Origin: an uncultured Lachnospiraceae bacterium
GTDB taxonomy: Bacteria; Bacillota_A; Clostridia; Lachnospirales; Lachnospiraceae
DNA length: 64,000 bases
Direction of reading: 5' to 3'
Assembly: GCA_951801245.1 (NCBI GenBank)
Contig: CATOMC010000008.1
Span: 26,104-90,103 of the forward strand
Each line of letters starts with the position of its first letter. The stretch's first letter is position 1. Below are positions 8,529 through 17,170 of the stretch, piece after piece. Made by a program: the position numbers and the translations under genes. The notes under the pieces were generated by a model, which was not told the origin of the DNA, searched no databases, and was given only the letters and a program-made list of their open reading frames with translations.

Positions 8529-10010
8529 CTACTCCTTCACTCTCCCATAAAGCTTCGTCATATCATAAATCTTTTCCGCCAATTCTTCAGTGAACTGTCC
8601 CGGCAGCATTCTCCACTTCCAGTTTGTTCCCAATGTAGACGGCACATTAATCCTCGCTTCCGTACCTAATCCCAGATAATCCTGCATTGGGATCACACAG
8701 GTGTCAGACACGCTCGCCTGTGCTGCACGGATAAACTCCCACGGAACATCCTTACGGGAGCGGATATGCAGATACTTCCTGGCAAATGCCTTGTCTCTTC
8801 GTTCCAATTTATCGTACCAGCCAAGTGTGGTATCATTATCATGTGTCCCGGTGTAAGCAATACTGTTGGCCACATAATTATGAGGAAGATAATCGCTCTC
8901 CTCTCTGGAATCAAAAGCAAACTGCAGAATCTTCATACCCGGATAGCCGGTCTTTTTCACCAATTTAATGACTGAATCAGTCAAGAATCCAAGATCCTCT
9001 GCGATAACCGCTTTACTGCCCAGCTCCGCCTTCATCGTCTTAAAGATTTCATAACCGGGCCCCTTTTCCCAGTGCCCGAATTCTGCCGTGGCATCGCCAT
9101 AAGGTATGGAATAATACTCGTCAAAACCTCGGAAATGATCGATACGCACCACATCATAGAGTTTATAGCAATAATCGATGCGCTTCATCCACCATTCATA
9201 ATCCGTCTTCCTATGATAATCCCATCGATATAAGGGATTCCCCCACAACTGTCCGGTAGCGGAAAAGGCATCCGGCGGACAGCCTGCCACCGCCACCGGC
9301 GTCAGAGTCTCATCCAGTTGAAAAAGTTCCGGATTTGCCCAGGTATCCGAACTGTCAAAGGCCACGTAAATCGGGATATCTCCAATAATCTGTATCTTTT
9401 TGTCATTCGCATATTCTTTCAACGCAAACCACTGTTTTGCAAACAGATACTGCTGAAACTGATAGAACGCAATCTCCTCCGCAAATTCCTCAGAATACTT
9501 CTTCATCGCGGCAGGCCTGCGCAGCCTGATATCCTCATCCCACTCACTCCAGCTTACACCGTCAAAGGAATTCTTGACAGCCATATAAAGTGCATAATCT
9601 TTCAGCCAGTACTCATTCTCTTCTACAAACTTCCGGTAGGCCTCATCTTTCTCAATATGGCTGTTCTGATAAGCCGTCTTAAGCACTTTGAATCTGGAAA
9701 GATATATTTTCTCATAGTCCACATAGACTGCATCATCACCGAAATCATATTGATCACAATCTTCTTTCGTCAGATACCCCATCTCGATCAGCGACTCTAA
9801 GTCAATATAGTAAGGATTGCCTGCAAAGGTAGAAAAAGACTGATAGGGAGAATCTCCATAACCAGTGGGGCCAAGTGGCAGTATCTGCCAATAAGACTGT
9901 CCCGCTTTTTCTAACAGATCAATAAACGTATAAGCCTCTTTGGAAAAGGCGCCGATTCCATAATTTGATGGAATACTGGATACAGGCAGTAAAACGCCGC
10001 TCTTTCTCAT
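8529..10010 (-). CDS. malQ: 4-alpha-glucanotransferase (amylomaltase)
   Basis: MalQ transfers alpha-1,4-glucan segments between maltodextrins and releases glucose. The GH77 signatures are visible: VVRIDHFRGF (nucleophile Asp), VIAEDLGFL (acid/base Glu) and TGTHDNDT. The 493-residue length is normal for bacterial GH77. I start at MRKSGVLLPVSSIPS, the conserved family beginning, with AAAGGA 12 nt upstream; frames extending to 10055 lack this support. It is the last enzyme gene of the binding protein-permease-permease-malQ series, so imported maltodextrins are probably processed here. Confidence 0.95.
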   Translation of the reverse strand: MRKSGVLLPVSSIPSNYGIGAFSKEAYTFIDLLEKAGQSYWQILPLGPTGYGDSPYQSFSTFAGNPYYIDLESLIEMGYLTKEDCDQYDFGDDAVYVDYEKIYLSRFKVLKTAYQNSHIEKDEAYRKFVEENEYWLKDYALYMAVKNSFDGVSWSEWDEDIRLRRPAAMKKYSEEFAEEIAFYQFQQYLFAKQWFALKEYANDKKIQIIGDIPIYVAFDSSDTWANPELFQLDETLTPVAVAGCPPDAFSATGQLWGNPLYRWDYHRKTDYEWWMKRIDYCYKLYDVVRIDHFRGFDEYYSIPYGDATAEFGHWEKGPGYEIFKTMKAELGSKAVIAEDLGFLTDSVIKLVKKTGYPGMKILQFAFDSREESDYLPHNYVANSIAYTGTHDNDTTLGWYDKLERRDKAFARKYLHIRSRKDVPWEFIRAAQASVSDTCVIPMQDYLGLGTEARINVPSTLGTNWKWRMLPGQFTEELAEKIYDMTKLYGRVKE

Positions 10011-10128
10011 AATACTAACAAATCCTTTCGTCTGCTTCATTACATTTTCTATCAAATAATGTTATCTTATTTTATGACATCCGGGTACAAATAGCAAGAA
10101 ACACCTGTCACAAAATGTCTTATCATGC

Positions 10129-10977
10129 CTAACCCTTAACCGCACCTGCAACCACACCTTCAATGATATGCTTCTGGCAGGTCAGATAGAAGATAACGAT
10201 CGGAATAATGGAAAGTACCAGCATAGCCATCAGAGCACCCATATCCTTATTACCATTAGAACCTACTAACATCTGTACTACGACCGGAATCGTCTTATAT
10301 TTGGTACTGATACCGATGACCAGATACGGAAGCAAAAAGTCGTTCCAGATCCACATAGCTTCCAGGATTGCTACCGTAATTGCCGTGGGTTTCAAGATTG
10401 GGAACACTACACCAAAAAACGTCCGAAGCGGTGTACATCCATCGATCATGGCTGCCTCCTCAATCTCGAGAGGAACCGATTTGATAAATCCGGAAAACAT
10501 AAAGATACATAATCCGGCGCCAAATCCCAGATAAAGTACACACATGCCAAGCGGGTTTTTCAGGTGGAACGTATCCGCCAGGCTGCTCATCGTGAACATG
10601 ACCATCTGGAAAGGCACGATCGTGGAGAAAGCAAACATATAATATAATCCACTTGTCAGTTTAGACTTCACCCTGGTAATATAATAAGCCGTCATGGATG
10701 TAAAGAGGATCAGCATCAGCACTGACACAATGGTGATGAAAAAGGACCATCCAATGGCACTTAAGAGTCCGGTCTTGATCAGGCCGTTCACATAGTTGGT
10801 CATACCGGAGAAGGTCTCACTGTTTGGCAGTGAAAAAGGATCCTTACTGATGAAAAATTTACCCTTAAAAGAGTTATTCACAATGAAAAACAACGGATAC
10901 AGCACTACCACTGTGAGTGCACACAATATCAGGAAAAATATTTTATTTAAAGTTCTGGAAGTTTTGGTCTGTGTCAT
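10129..10977 (-). CDS. Sugar ABC transporter permease, MalG type
   Basis: This 282-residue inner-membrane permease has six predicted membrane segments and the EAA loop EEAAMIDGCTPLRTFF, which docks the ATPase. It ends in VVAGAVKG, typical of MalG-like carbohydrate permeases of the CUT1 group. Its start overlaps the last base of the upstream permease stop, so the two are translationally coupled. No ATPase gene is in the operon; CUT1 systems of Firmicutes often share one MsmX/UgpC-type ATPase encoded elsewhere. Confidence 0.93.
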   Translation of the reverse strand: MTQTKTSRTLNKIFFLILCALTVVVLYPLFFIVNNSFKGKFFISKDPFSLPNSETFSGMTNYVNGLIKTGLLSAIGWSFFITIVSVLMLILFTSMTAYYITRVKSKLTSGLYYMFAFSTIVPFQMVMFTMSSLADTFHLKNPLGMCVLYLGFGAGLCIFMFSGFIKSVPLEIEEAAMIDGCTPLRTFFGVVFPILKPTAITVAILEAMWIWNDFLLPYLVIGISTKYKTIPVVVQMLVGSNGNKDMGALMAMLVLSIIPIVIFYLTCQKHIIEGVVAGAVKG

Positions 10978-11822
10978 TATTGTTCTACCTCCTTACTTCT
11001 TGTTAAGGAAAGCTGCACAAGTGCTATGACTGCTACCAGGATAAAGAATACCACCGCTTTCGCCTGGCCGACACCCTCATAGCCTGTTTTCCCATAAAAG
11101 GTATCATAAATATTCAGTGCAAGCATCTGTGTCTTATTCATCGGTGCACCATTTGTCAGCGCTTTGTTCTGATCGAACAGTTTAAAGCTGTTTGACAAGG
11201 TCAGGAACATACAGATTGTTACGGAAGACATGACCATGGGAAGTTTTACCTTGATCAGGGTCTGCCAGCCTGTAGCGCCGTCAATCTTGGCCGCTTCTAT
11301 CAGATCAGTGGGTACATTTTGAAGACCTGCGATATAGATGATCATCATGTAGCCAATCATTTGCCAGTTCATCAGAATAACCAAACCCCAGAAACCATAT
11401 TTGGCATCCGCCACAATGGTCGTCTCGTACCGGTAGAGGATCGCATTGATCATCTGCTGCCATGTATAGCCGAGTACGATACCGCCGATCAGGTTCGGCA
11501 TAAAGAATACCGTACGGAAGATATTCGTTCCTTTCATTTTTCTTGTGAGCAGTAACGCAATGCAGAATGCAAATAAATTAATGGAAAGCACGCTCACTAT
11601 AGTAAACAGAAATGTAAATCCTGCCGCTCTCAAAAATCCCTGCCCACTCTCAAATGCCTTTATGTAGTTCTGAAAACCGACAAAGTGCGCATTCTTTACC
11701 GTGGTAAACTCACAGAAGGACAGGTACACACCTTGAACAAAAGGAATGATAAAGGCAAAGGCAAAAGCAATGAGCGTAGGTAAAGTAAATACTAAAAAAT
11801 ATTTTTTTAATGATTTTTCCAT
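10977..11822 (-). CDS. Sugar ABC transporter permease, MalF type
   Basis: This ~281-residue permease partners the MalG-type protein. It has six predicted membrane helices and the EAA loop IEAAKIDGATGWQTLIKVKLP. I start at MEKSLKKYFLVF because AAAGGAG lies upstream of that ATG; a longer frame to 11855 has no extra support. It lies downstream of the binding-protein gene with a 203-bp gap holding two hairpins, which probably lowers permease expression relative to the binding protein. Confidence 0.93.
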   Translation of the reverse strand: MEKSLKKYFLVFTLPTLIAFAFAFIIPFVQGVYLSFCEFTTVKNAHFVGFQNYIKAFESGQGFLRAAGFTFLFTIVSVLSINLFAFCIALLLTRKMKGTNIFRTVFFMPNLIGGIVLGYTWQQMINAILYRYETTIVADAKYGFWGLVILMNWQMIGYMMIIYIAGLQNVPTDLIEAAKIDGATGWQTLIKVKLPMVMSSVTICMFLTLSNSFKLFDQNKALTNGAPMNKTQMLALNIYDTFYGKTGYEGVGQAKAVVFFILVAVIALVQLSLTRSKEVEQ

Positions 11823-11850
11823 ACGATTGCCGGGCTCCTTTCTATCATAG

Positions 11851-11894
11851 ACCATCGCTTGTCAGCGACGGTACAGAGAATGCTTCGCATTCTC
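11851..11894. repeat. Two-hairpin intergenic module (AGAGAATGCTTCGCATTCTC type), copy 1
   Basis: A first hairpin (ACCATCGCT/AGCGACGGT, 11851-11872) is followed by the perfect hairpin GAGAATGC-TTC-GCATTCTC (11876-11894). The same arrangement recurs after two genes at 17048-17093 and, partly, 18419-18455. Confidence 0.65.
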
Positions 11895-11945
11895 CTTACA
11901 TGTTTTACGCTGTTTCGAACTCCGCTTTGTGGATTTAGATATGAG

Positions 11946-11980
11946 AAAGCGCCCCGCAACTCCGAGCTGCGAAGCGCTTC
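11946..11980 (-). terminator. Intercistronic hairpin after the binding-protein gene
   Basis: On the minus strand AAGCGC-TT-CGCAG and TTGCG-GG-GCGCTT pair around CTCGGAG and are followed by TCTC. It lies between the binding-protein stop and the MalF-type permease and may act as a partial terminator or RNA stabiliser. Confidence 0.5.
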
Positions 11981-12025
11981 CATGATATTTCTTTATGGTT
12001 ACGTCTTATAATATCCTATGATGCC

Positions 12026-13468
12026 TTAGTTTGCTGTTGCCGACTTCTCCTCAGCCCATCTTGTCACGACTGTATTCTTAACGTCATCCCAGGTCATGTT
12101 GCCGTTGCAGTACTCAAGTAAAGCTGCACCGAAATCATCCTTGAAATCCTGGCTAGGGAAGATGGTGAAGTTCCAGCTTACAGAAGTCTTACCACTTTCC
12201 ATGGATGCATACATCTCTTTTGCAAGAGGATCACTGGGCTTCTCAGCATCTGTAAAGGTGGAGAAAGGTGCTGCGTTACCGAGGGTGTTGACCATAGCAT
12301 TCTTACCTTCGTCGGAAGAGATCATCCATGCTACAAAATCTTCCGTTGCTTTGATATCAGCAGGATCTGCCTGGCTGTTGATGCACCAGAAGTTCTCTGT
12401 ACCGATACATAAGCCCTGCTTATCCTCACCGGATACGCCTGTGTAGATAGGCATGAACTTCACATTTGCTTCTTCCACTGTGTTGCCGTCTACCTCTGAG
12501 ATCTGGCCCCATGCCCAGTTACCGTTCTGTACCATCGCACACTCGCCAAGTGCGAACTCAGCCATGGAATCCGTCACTGCCTTGCTTCCTAACAGCGTAG
12601 GAGCGCAGGTGGAGTTGTTGATATATAAATCGAAAATGTTCTTGAAGTTGTCGCTGTAACTGAACTCAAGCGCATCTGTATCTGTGATGCCTTTGTCCTT
12701 CAACTCATAGTAAACAGGAAGGTTTGCAAGGTGTGTCTGCCATCTCCAGTCCTCACCGGGAAGTAAAGAAGTAGATGCGAATACGCCGGTGATGCCAAGA
12801 TCATCTTTCTTCGCCTGCATATCTTCTACAACTGCCTTTAACTTATCGAAGCTGTTAATCTCGTCAATGCTTGTTGCTGCCGCACCGTCCATAGCGAAGT
12901 ATGCCTGCATGATCGCATCGTTGTAGATGATGCCGTATGCTTCTACTGTATAAGGAACACCATAAGGCTTACCGTCTTCACCATATACAGCAAGGCTCTG
13001 GTCAGACAGATTCTTGAACAACTCTGTATTGGACAGATCCATGCAGTAGTCTTTCCAGGAGCTGTAACCCACAGGTCCGTTAACCTGGAATAAAGTAGGT
13101 GCATCGCTGCCTGCGATCTCGGACTTTAATACTTCTTCGTAAGTACCGCTTGCCGCTGTTACTACCTTAACATCTACTCCTGTTGCTGCCGTATAGTCAG
13201 ATGCGATCTGCTGCCACTGCTCATCAACCTCAGGCTTGAAATTCAGGTAGTATACAGAACCGCCCTCTGCGCTTGCTGCCGGTGCTTCTGTTCCTGACTC
13301 TTCTGCTGCCGGTGCTTCTGCTGCCGGTTCCTCTGCCGCCGGTTCCTCCGCTGCCGGTTCCTCCGCTGCCGGTGCTTCTGCTGCCGGTTCAGAACCGCCG
13401 CCGCAGCCTGCCAACATAGTGGAAATCATCGCTGCACAGAGTAATGTGCTTACCATTTTCTTTTTCAT
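12026..13468 (-). CDS. Maltodextrin-type extracellular solute-binding lipoprotein
   Basis: This is the ligand-binding lipoprotein of the CUT1 sugar importer. It has a lipoprotein signal peptide with lipobox LAGC (C22), then an unusual ~45-residue linker of PAAEE/PAAEA repeats, then a family 1 binding domain starting near GGSVYYLNFKPEVDEQWQ. The first three genes of the operon are this protein and two permeases, followed by malQ, so a maltooligosaccharide ligand is likely, though not proven. AAAGGGAGAGG precedes the ATG. A clear sigma-A promoter and tandem operator lie just upstream. Confidence 0.92.
   Translation of the reverse strand: MKKKMVSTLLCAAMISTMLAGCGGGSEPAAEAPAAEEPAAEEPAAEEPAAEAPAAEESGTEAPAASAEGGSVYYLNFKPEVDEQWQQIASDYTAATGVDVKVVTAASGTYEEVLKSEIAGSDAPTLFQVNGPVGYSSWKDYCMDLSNTELFKNLSDQSLAVYGEDGKPYGVPYTVEAYGIIYNDAIMQAYFAMDGAAATSIDEINSFDKLKAVVEDMQAKKDDLGITGVFASTSLLPGEDWRWQTHLANLPVYYELKDKGITDTDALEFSYSDNFKNIFDLYINNSTCAPTLLGSKAVTDSMAEFALGECAMVQNGNWAWGQISEVDGNTVEEANVKFMPIYTGVSGEDKQGLCIGTENFWCINSQADPADIKATEDFVAWMISSDEGKNAMVNTLGNAAPFSTFTDAEKPSDPLAKEMYASMESGKTSVSWNFTIFPSQDFKDDFGAALLEYCNGNMTWDDVKNTVVTRWAEEKSATAN
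13305..13391. repeat. 15-bp tandem repeats inside the binding-protein gene
   Basis: About 5.8 copies of a GCTGCCGGTKCYTCY unit encode the PAAEE/PAAEA linker between the lipid anchor and the sugar-binding domain. In-frame repeats of this kind can gain or lose units without breaking the gene. Confidence 0.85.
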
Positions 13469-13510
13469 TCTTTTTTCCTCTCCCTTTCAAATAAAAAGTT
13501 AATTGGTTTT

Positions 13511-13546
13511 CGGTAACGATATCGGTAATGTTGCCGGTAACGTTTC
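13511..13546 (-). promoter_or_regulatory. Tandem 12-bp operator repeats before the binding-protein gene
   Basis: CGGTAACG (13511), CGGTAATG (13523) and CGGTAACG (13535) occur as direct repeats with an exact 12-bp period. The last merges into GGTAACGTTTCC, a LacI/CcpA-like palindrome with AACGTT at its centre. They lie at about +9 to +45 of the predicted transcript, a position where a LacI-type repressor blocks elongation. Confidence 0.6.
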
Positions 13547-13561
13547 CGTTTCTATGGGTTA

Positions 13562-13590
13562 AGCATAACACCCTACTGTCATTTTGACAA
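13562..13590 (-). promoter_or_regulatory. Sigma-A promoter of the maltodextrin operon
   Basis: On the minus strand TTGTCA (13585-13590) and TATGCT (13562-13567) are separated by exactly 17 bp. Transcription should start near 13555, leaving an ~87-nt leader containing the tandem operator repeats. Confidence 0.75.
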
Positions 13591-13783
13591 GAGGGTATTT
13601 CTATTTTTTAACCTTTTCTGCTATTTTATATAGAAATCGATTGTTGTTTTTGTGCAAATCATCCAATAGGAAGGCTGCCGCACCACTATGGCAGCCTGAA
13701 GATGTCTGCTGTCCTGTGAAAGGATCGAAGCTTTCAAATAATCCCTTTACAAAGCAAAAGCTGGCACAACTACAAATGATGTA

Positions 13784-14224
13784 GTGGCGCTGAACCGTAC
13801 CAGACATCTGTACAGCGCAACTATAAGGACACCGTACAGAGTATATACCAAGAAACTTCCTTTACCGGAAACGGTCAAGAAGGCAGTAGGCGATTGTATA
13901 AGAAAGGGGATGCTTGCAGACTTTTTAGCAAAAAATCGTGCGGAGGCGATAGCGGTAAGTATTTTTGAATATGACGAAGAAGAACATATGAAGAGCGGAC
14001 GGAAAAAATGACGCGAAATCGGACGCGAAGAAGGACGGAAAGCGGGACTCATTGAAGGACGCATGGCTGGTCATAAGGAGGGGTTCAAAGAAAGTGCCGA
14101 CAATCTTGCCCAACCGCTCAAATCCTTGGTGGATGCCGGAAAGGCCGAGGAGGTGAATCGTGTCCTTTCCGACAACGTCTACAGAAAGCAGCTATACCGG
14201 GAATATTTTTCAGGAAACGAATAA
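13784..14224 (+). pseudogene. Rpn-family (PD-(D/E)XK nuclease/transposase) C-terminal remnant
   Basis: The frame carries the typical C-terminal tail of Rpn-type proteins: LPLPETVKKAVGDCIRKG, MLADFLAKNRAEAIAVSIFE, YDEEEHMKS, then after an in-frame TGA (14009-14011) REIGREEGRKAGLIEGRMAG and a closing AEEVNRVLSDNVYRKQLY. The nuclease domain at the N terminus is missing. So this is a truncated relic with a nonsense codon. An intact relative lies at 61534-62340. Confidence 0.75.
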
Positions 14225-14293
14225 TCCCGGCTGTCCCTGATTATTCTGCCGCAATTTCCTATAACGATCCGGGTGGCAAAAGGTTCTCTACCC

Positions 14294-15121
14294 CTATAAC
14301 GTAAGAAATGGTATCATCTCCCGCACGGAGCGAAAGATCAGGTGCGGCACCGTCTCAGACGTCTCCACATCCTCAAGGGAAGCCTCTCCGCTTAAGACCA
14401 GCACGCTCTTAAGCCCATGGTTTCTGCCTGCGGCAATGTCTGTATAGAGTCTGTCACCCACCATCGCAATACATCCCCGCTCTGTATTGACCCTAGTAGT
14501 CAAATATTCTATGATATCTTCATTGGGTTTCCCAATGATCCTGTCCGGATAGCGGAACGCTGATGCATGGATAAACGCATGGATCGCACCCGCATCCGGA
14601 ATAAATCCTGTTTCTGTCGGACAGTTATAATCGGGATGCGTCGCCAGATAAGGCAATCCTGACCGCACATGATCACATACCTTACACATCTTGGCATAAT
14701 CAAGCGTAGTGTCAAAGGCTGTCACCACCACGTCCGGATGTTCCTCCTCCAGAACAATCCCTGCCTGCATAAATTCTTCCTGCAGCAGCGGATTGCCCAG
14801 AAGAAATACGCTGGCGCCCGGGAAATGGTTCTTTAGATAATATATCGTTGCCTGCCCGGAAGTGACAATCTTGTCCTCTCCCACAGTAAGTCCCATCCGC
14901 CCAAGCTTCTCCACATAGACTGCCGCATTTTTGGAAGAATTGTTGGTCAGAAACACATAATTTCTGCCCGATTCCTCAATTGTTGAAAGAAACTGTCGGG
15001 CGCCGTCTATCCACTTCTCTCCCAGATAGATGGTGCCGTCCATATCCAGTGCGAAACATTCTACCTGGGACAAAATCCCTTCCGTATCCTCATTTACCCT
15101 GGGAATCTGTATCTGCATCAT
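14294..15121 (-). CDS. HAD-IIA family sugar phosphatase (NagD/AraL type)
   Basis: This 275-residue HAD hydrolase has motif I FALDMDGTIYLG, motif II FLTNNSSKN, the C2-type cap, and motif III/IV IGKPNEDIIEY and MVGDRLYTDIAAG. Family members dephosphorylate sugar phosphates or nucleotides such as UMP. Its ATG overlaps the stop of the upstream Cof-type gene as ATGA, so the two HAD genes are translationally coupled. Confidence 0.9.
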   Translation of the reverse strand: MMQIQIPRVNEDTEGILSQVECFALDMDGTIYLGEKWIDGARQFLSTIEESGRNYVFLTNNSSKNAAVYVEKLGRMGLTVGEDKIVTSGQATIYYLKNHFPGASVFLLGNPLLQEEFMQAGIVLEEEHPDVVVTAFDTTLDYAKMCKVCDHVRSGLPYLATHPDYNCPTETGFIPDAGAIHAFIHASAFRYPDRIIGKPNEDIIEYLTTRVNTERGCIAMVGDRLYTDIAAGRNHGLKSVLVLSGEASLEDVETSETVPHLIFRSVREMIPFLTL

Positions 15122-15939
15122 TCCACTCCAATCTGATCTATCACTTGTTTACCAATCTCTGACAGTATTTTCATCACCCCCGCCTCCTCATTCGACGGCG
15201 CAATATATTTAGCCGCCTCCTTCAGACCGGGATGCGCATTACTCATCGCATAACTCTCCGTACACTGCCGTATCATGCTCTCATCATTCAGGAAATCCCC
15301 AAATGCCATACACGCATCGGCCTCTATCTGATAACGTTCCTGCAAAAACTGCAGAGCCGCACCCTTATTCACTTCTTTATTGGCAATATCCAGCCAGCAG
15401 TCCCCCGACAAAAGCACATTCACTCTCTCCGGTATGTCCTTTAAACCCTCATAATAAGTAACCGCACTATGGTCTTCGATAAATACCGCCATCTTGATAA
15501 TCTTATCTTTCTCCATACAGCTTTGCAGATCATCCGTAAATTCCAGTCTCGCATAATACATATGCGCGTTTTTCTCTGCCTCTTCACTGCCATGCCGCAT
15601 ATAAGCCGACTTCACACCGCACAGAATGACCGCATGACCATCCCTGCTATGAAAACGCTCCATGCAGGCATTCACATCTTCCGTTTCCATCGTATTGGTG
15701 TAGAGAAAGGCCCCCTTATCCGCCACCAGTCCGCCATTGTCGGCTATATAGAGCATTTTGTCTGCCGCCTTATGAAAAAGCTTATACATATTATAATACT
15801 GCCTGCCGCTCGCGATCACCGTCCTGATTTCCGGGTGCTCACAGACCCATTCCTCAAATCCTGCAGGAACTTCCTTGCGGGAATTGAGCAGTGTGCCGTC
15901 CAGATCCGTGACCACAAGCCTGATTGTTTTATCCTCCAT
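15118..15939 (-). CDS. Cof-type HAD-IIB phosphatase
   Basis: This ~273-residue HAD hydrolase has motif I VVTDLDGTLLNSRKE, motif II VIASGRQYYNM, and a C-terminal motif FGDFLNDESMIRQ followed by SYAMSNAHPGLKEAA, the usual Cof order. Family members act on sugar phosphates, FMN or pyridoxal phosphate. I choose the start at MEDKTIRLVV because GGAGG lies 9 nt before it; an ATG six bases earlier is only 3 nt from that site. It is the first gene of a two-gene HAD operon. Confidence 0.9.
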   Translation of the reverse strand: MEDKTIRLVVTDLDGTLLNSRKEVPAGFEEWVCEHPEIRTVIASGRQYYNMYKLFHKAADKMLYIADNGGLVADKGAFLYTNTMETEDVNACMERFHSRDGHAVILCGVKSAYMRHGSEEAEKNAHMYYARLEFTDDLQSCMEKDKIIKMAVFIEDHSAVTYYEGLKDIPERVNVLLSGDCWLDIANKEVNKGAALQFLQERYQIEADACMAFGDFLNDESMIRQCTESYAMSNAHPGLKEAAKYIAPSNEEAGVMKILSEIGKQVIDQIGVE

Positions 15940-16124
15940 TGTCATTGTCCTCCACGATTCCGCCATGCGGATTCTCAAATACTGTAAAGTATCCGCTTTT
16001 CACTATTATAGCAAGCCAAAGGCATATGTCAATCAGTGACATCTGTCTCAAATCCCCTGGTCTTGCGGGCATGGTCTCATCAATGATACATTTCCTTTCT
16101 TTCTGATCCCGCAAGTGATACAAT

Positions 16125-16172
16125 GGACGCAGGATCAGCATCCTGCGTCCCAAGAATTACTTCGTAATTCTT
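16125..16172. repeat. Two adjacent perfect hairpins in the 345-bp gap before the DUF6062 gene
   Basis: GGACGCAGGAT-CAGC-ATCCTGCGTCC (16125-16150) is followed by AAGAATTAC-TTC-GTAATTCTT (16152-16172). Both stems are perfect. The second shares the TTC triloop of the AGAGAATGC modules. The gap 15940-16284 holds no gene. Confidence 0.7.
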
Positions 16173-16284
16173 CTGATACCGCCTGGGATTACTGCTTCTG
16201 AATCTTTGCTTCCATAAATATAACACTCTGCATCTCAGGCTTCTCTCTACCGTTCCTGCTGATGCCGCGAAAGGAGAATTCCCT

Positions 16285-17046
16285 ATGAAAGAACAACTCT
16301 ATACCATCCCCTTAAACGACGCCATAAACGCCCAAGATGAATGTCCCTTCTGCTTCATCGAAAGAAACGTGGAACAGGATCTTCTGGACTTTGTCTTAGG
16401 CTCCGGCTCCTCCTACATGGAAAGCGATGTGCGCGAACAGACGGACCGAGCCGGCTTCTGCCGGAACCACTTTAAGAAAATGTTCGACTACGGCAATACG
16501 CTGGGCAATGCCTGGATCCTGAAAACGCATTATTTACAAATGCAGCGTGAACTGCAGGCTCAGATCAAAGCCTTTAAACCTGGCAAAACTTCTTTGAAAG
16601 ATAAATTCAAAAAACAGACCGATCGCCAGAATCCCATCGGTATCTGGGTTGCGGAAAAGGAACAATCCTGCTATATCTGCAAACGCTATGCAGACACATA
16701 TGACCGCTATCTTGACACCTTCTTTGTCATGTACAAAAAGGATCAGGAGTTCCGGGACAAAGTGCAACACAGCAAAGGATTCTGCCTGCATCATTTCGGT
16801 GACTTATGCGAGGCCGCAGACAGCCGCCTGGGCGATAAAGAAAAGGCCGAATTTTATAACATGGTATTCCCGCTCATGGAACAAAACATGGCGCGTCTTG
16901 GTGAAGATGTCTCCTGGCTGGTGGAGAAATTCGACTACCGCAACAAAGATGCTGACTGGAAAAACTCCAAAGATGCAATCCAGCGCGGTATGCAGAAATT
17001 AAAAGGCGGTTATCCGGCAGATCCGCCCTATAAAATGAATAAATAA
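16285..17046 (+). CDS. DUF6062 family protein, cysteine-rich
   Basis: This 253-residue protein of unknown function matches the DUF6062 pattern as I know it: DECPFCFIERNVEQDLLDF near the N terminus, GFCRNHFKKMF, then QSCYICKRYAD and GFCLHHFGDL. The paired CPFC/C-x2-H and CYIC/C-L-H-H motifs suggest two similar metal- or redox-active halves. No signal peptide or membrane segment is visible, so it is cytosolic. AAAGGAG precedes the ATG. It is followed by a two-hairpin repeat module and a convergent terminator. Confidence 0.8.
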   Translation: MKEQLYTIPLNDAINAQDECPFCFIERNVEQDLLDFVLGSGSSYMESDVREQTDRAGFCRNHFKKMFDYGNTLGNAWILKTHYLQMQRELQAQIKAFKPGKTSLKDKFKKQTDRQNPIGIWVAEKEQSCYICKRYADTYDRYLDTFFVMYKKDQEFRDKVQHSKGFCLHHFGDLCEAADSRLGDKEKAEFYNMVFPLMEQNMARLGEDVSWLVEKFDYRNKDADWKNSKDAIQRGMQKLKGGYPADPPYKMNK

Positions 17047-17047
17047 C

Positions 17048-17093
17048 GAATCGAGCGCCTATGCGTTCGATTCAGAGAATGCTTCGCATTCTC
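17048..17093. repeat. Two-hairpin intergenic module, copy 2
   Basis: GAATCGA/TCGATTC (17048-17073) is followed directly by GAGAATGC-TTC-GCATTCTC (17075-17093), one base after the DUF6062 stop codon. The second hairpin is identical to that at 11876-11894. Confidence 0.7.
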
Positions 17094-17109
17094 CCATAAC
17101 ATCAAATTA

Positions 17110-17137
17110 GGCGGTCAGGTTGTGTGGCCTGACCGCC
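17110..17137. terminator. Convergent terminator between DUF6062 gene and 124-residue gene
   Basis: A perfect 10-bp stem, GGCGGTCAGG/CCTGACCGCC with an 8-nt loop, lies between two convergent genes with A/T-rich flanks on both sides. It could serve both strands. Confidence 0.65.
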
Positions 17138-17170
17138 TGAATAATTTACTATGTCTGTGCGCTTTCTATC

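Noticed and set aside
13305..13391. CRISPR-like array
   Set aside because: The 15-bp repeats have no spacers and are in-frame coding repeats. No CRISPR array was seen anywhere in the window.
13747..14113. Minus-strand frames over the Rpn relic
   Set aside because: The plus strand has clear protein similarity; the minus frames are its shadow.
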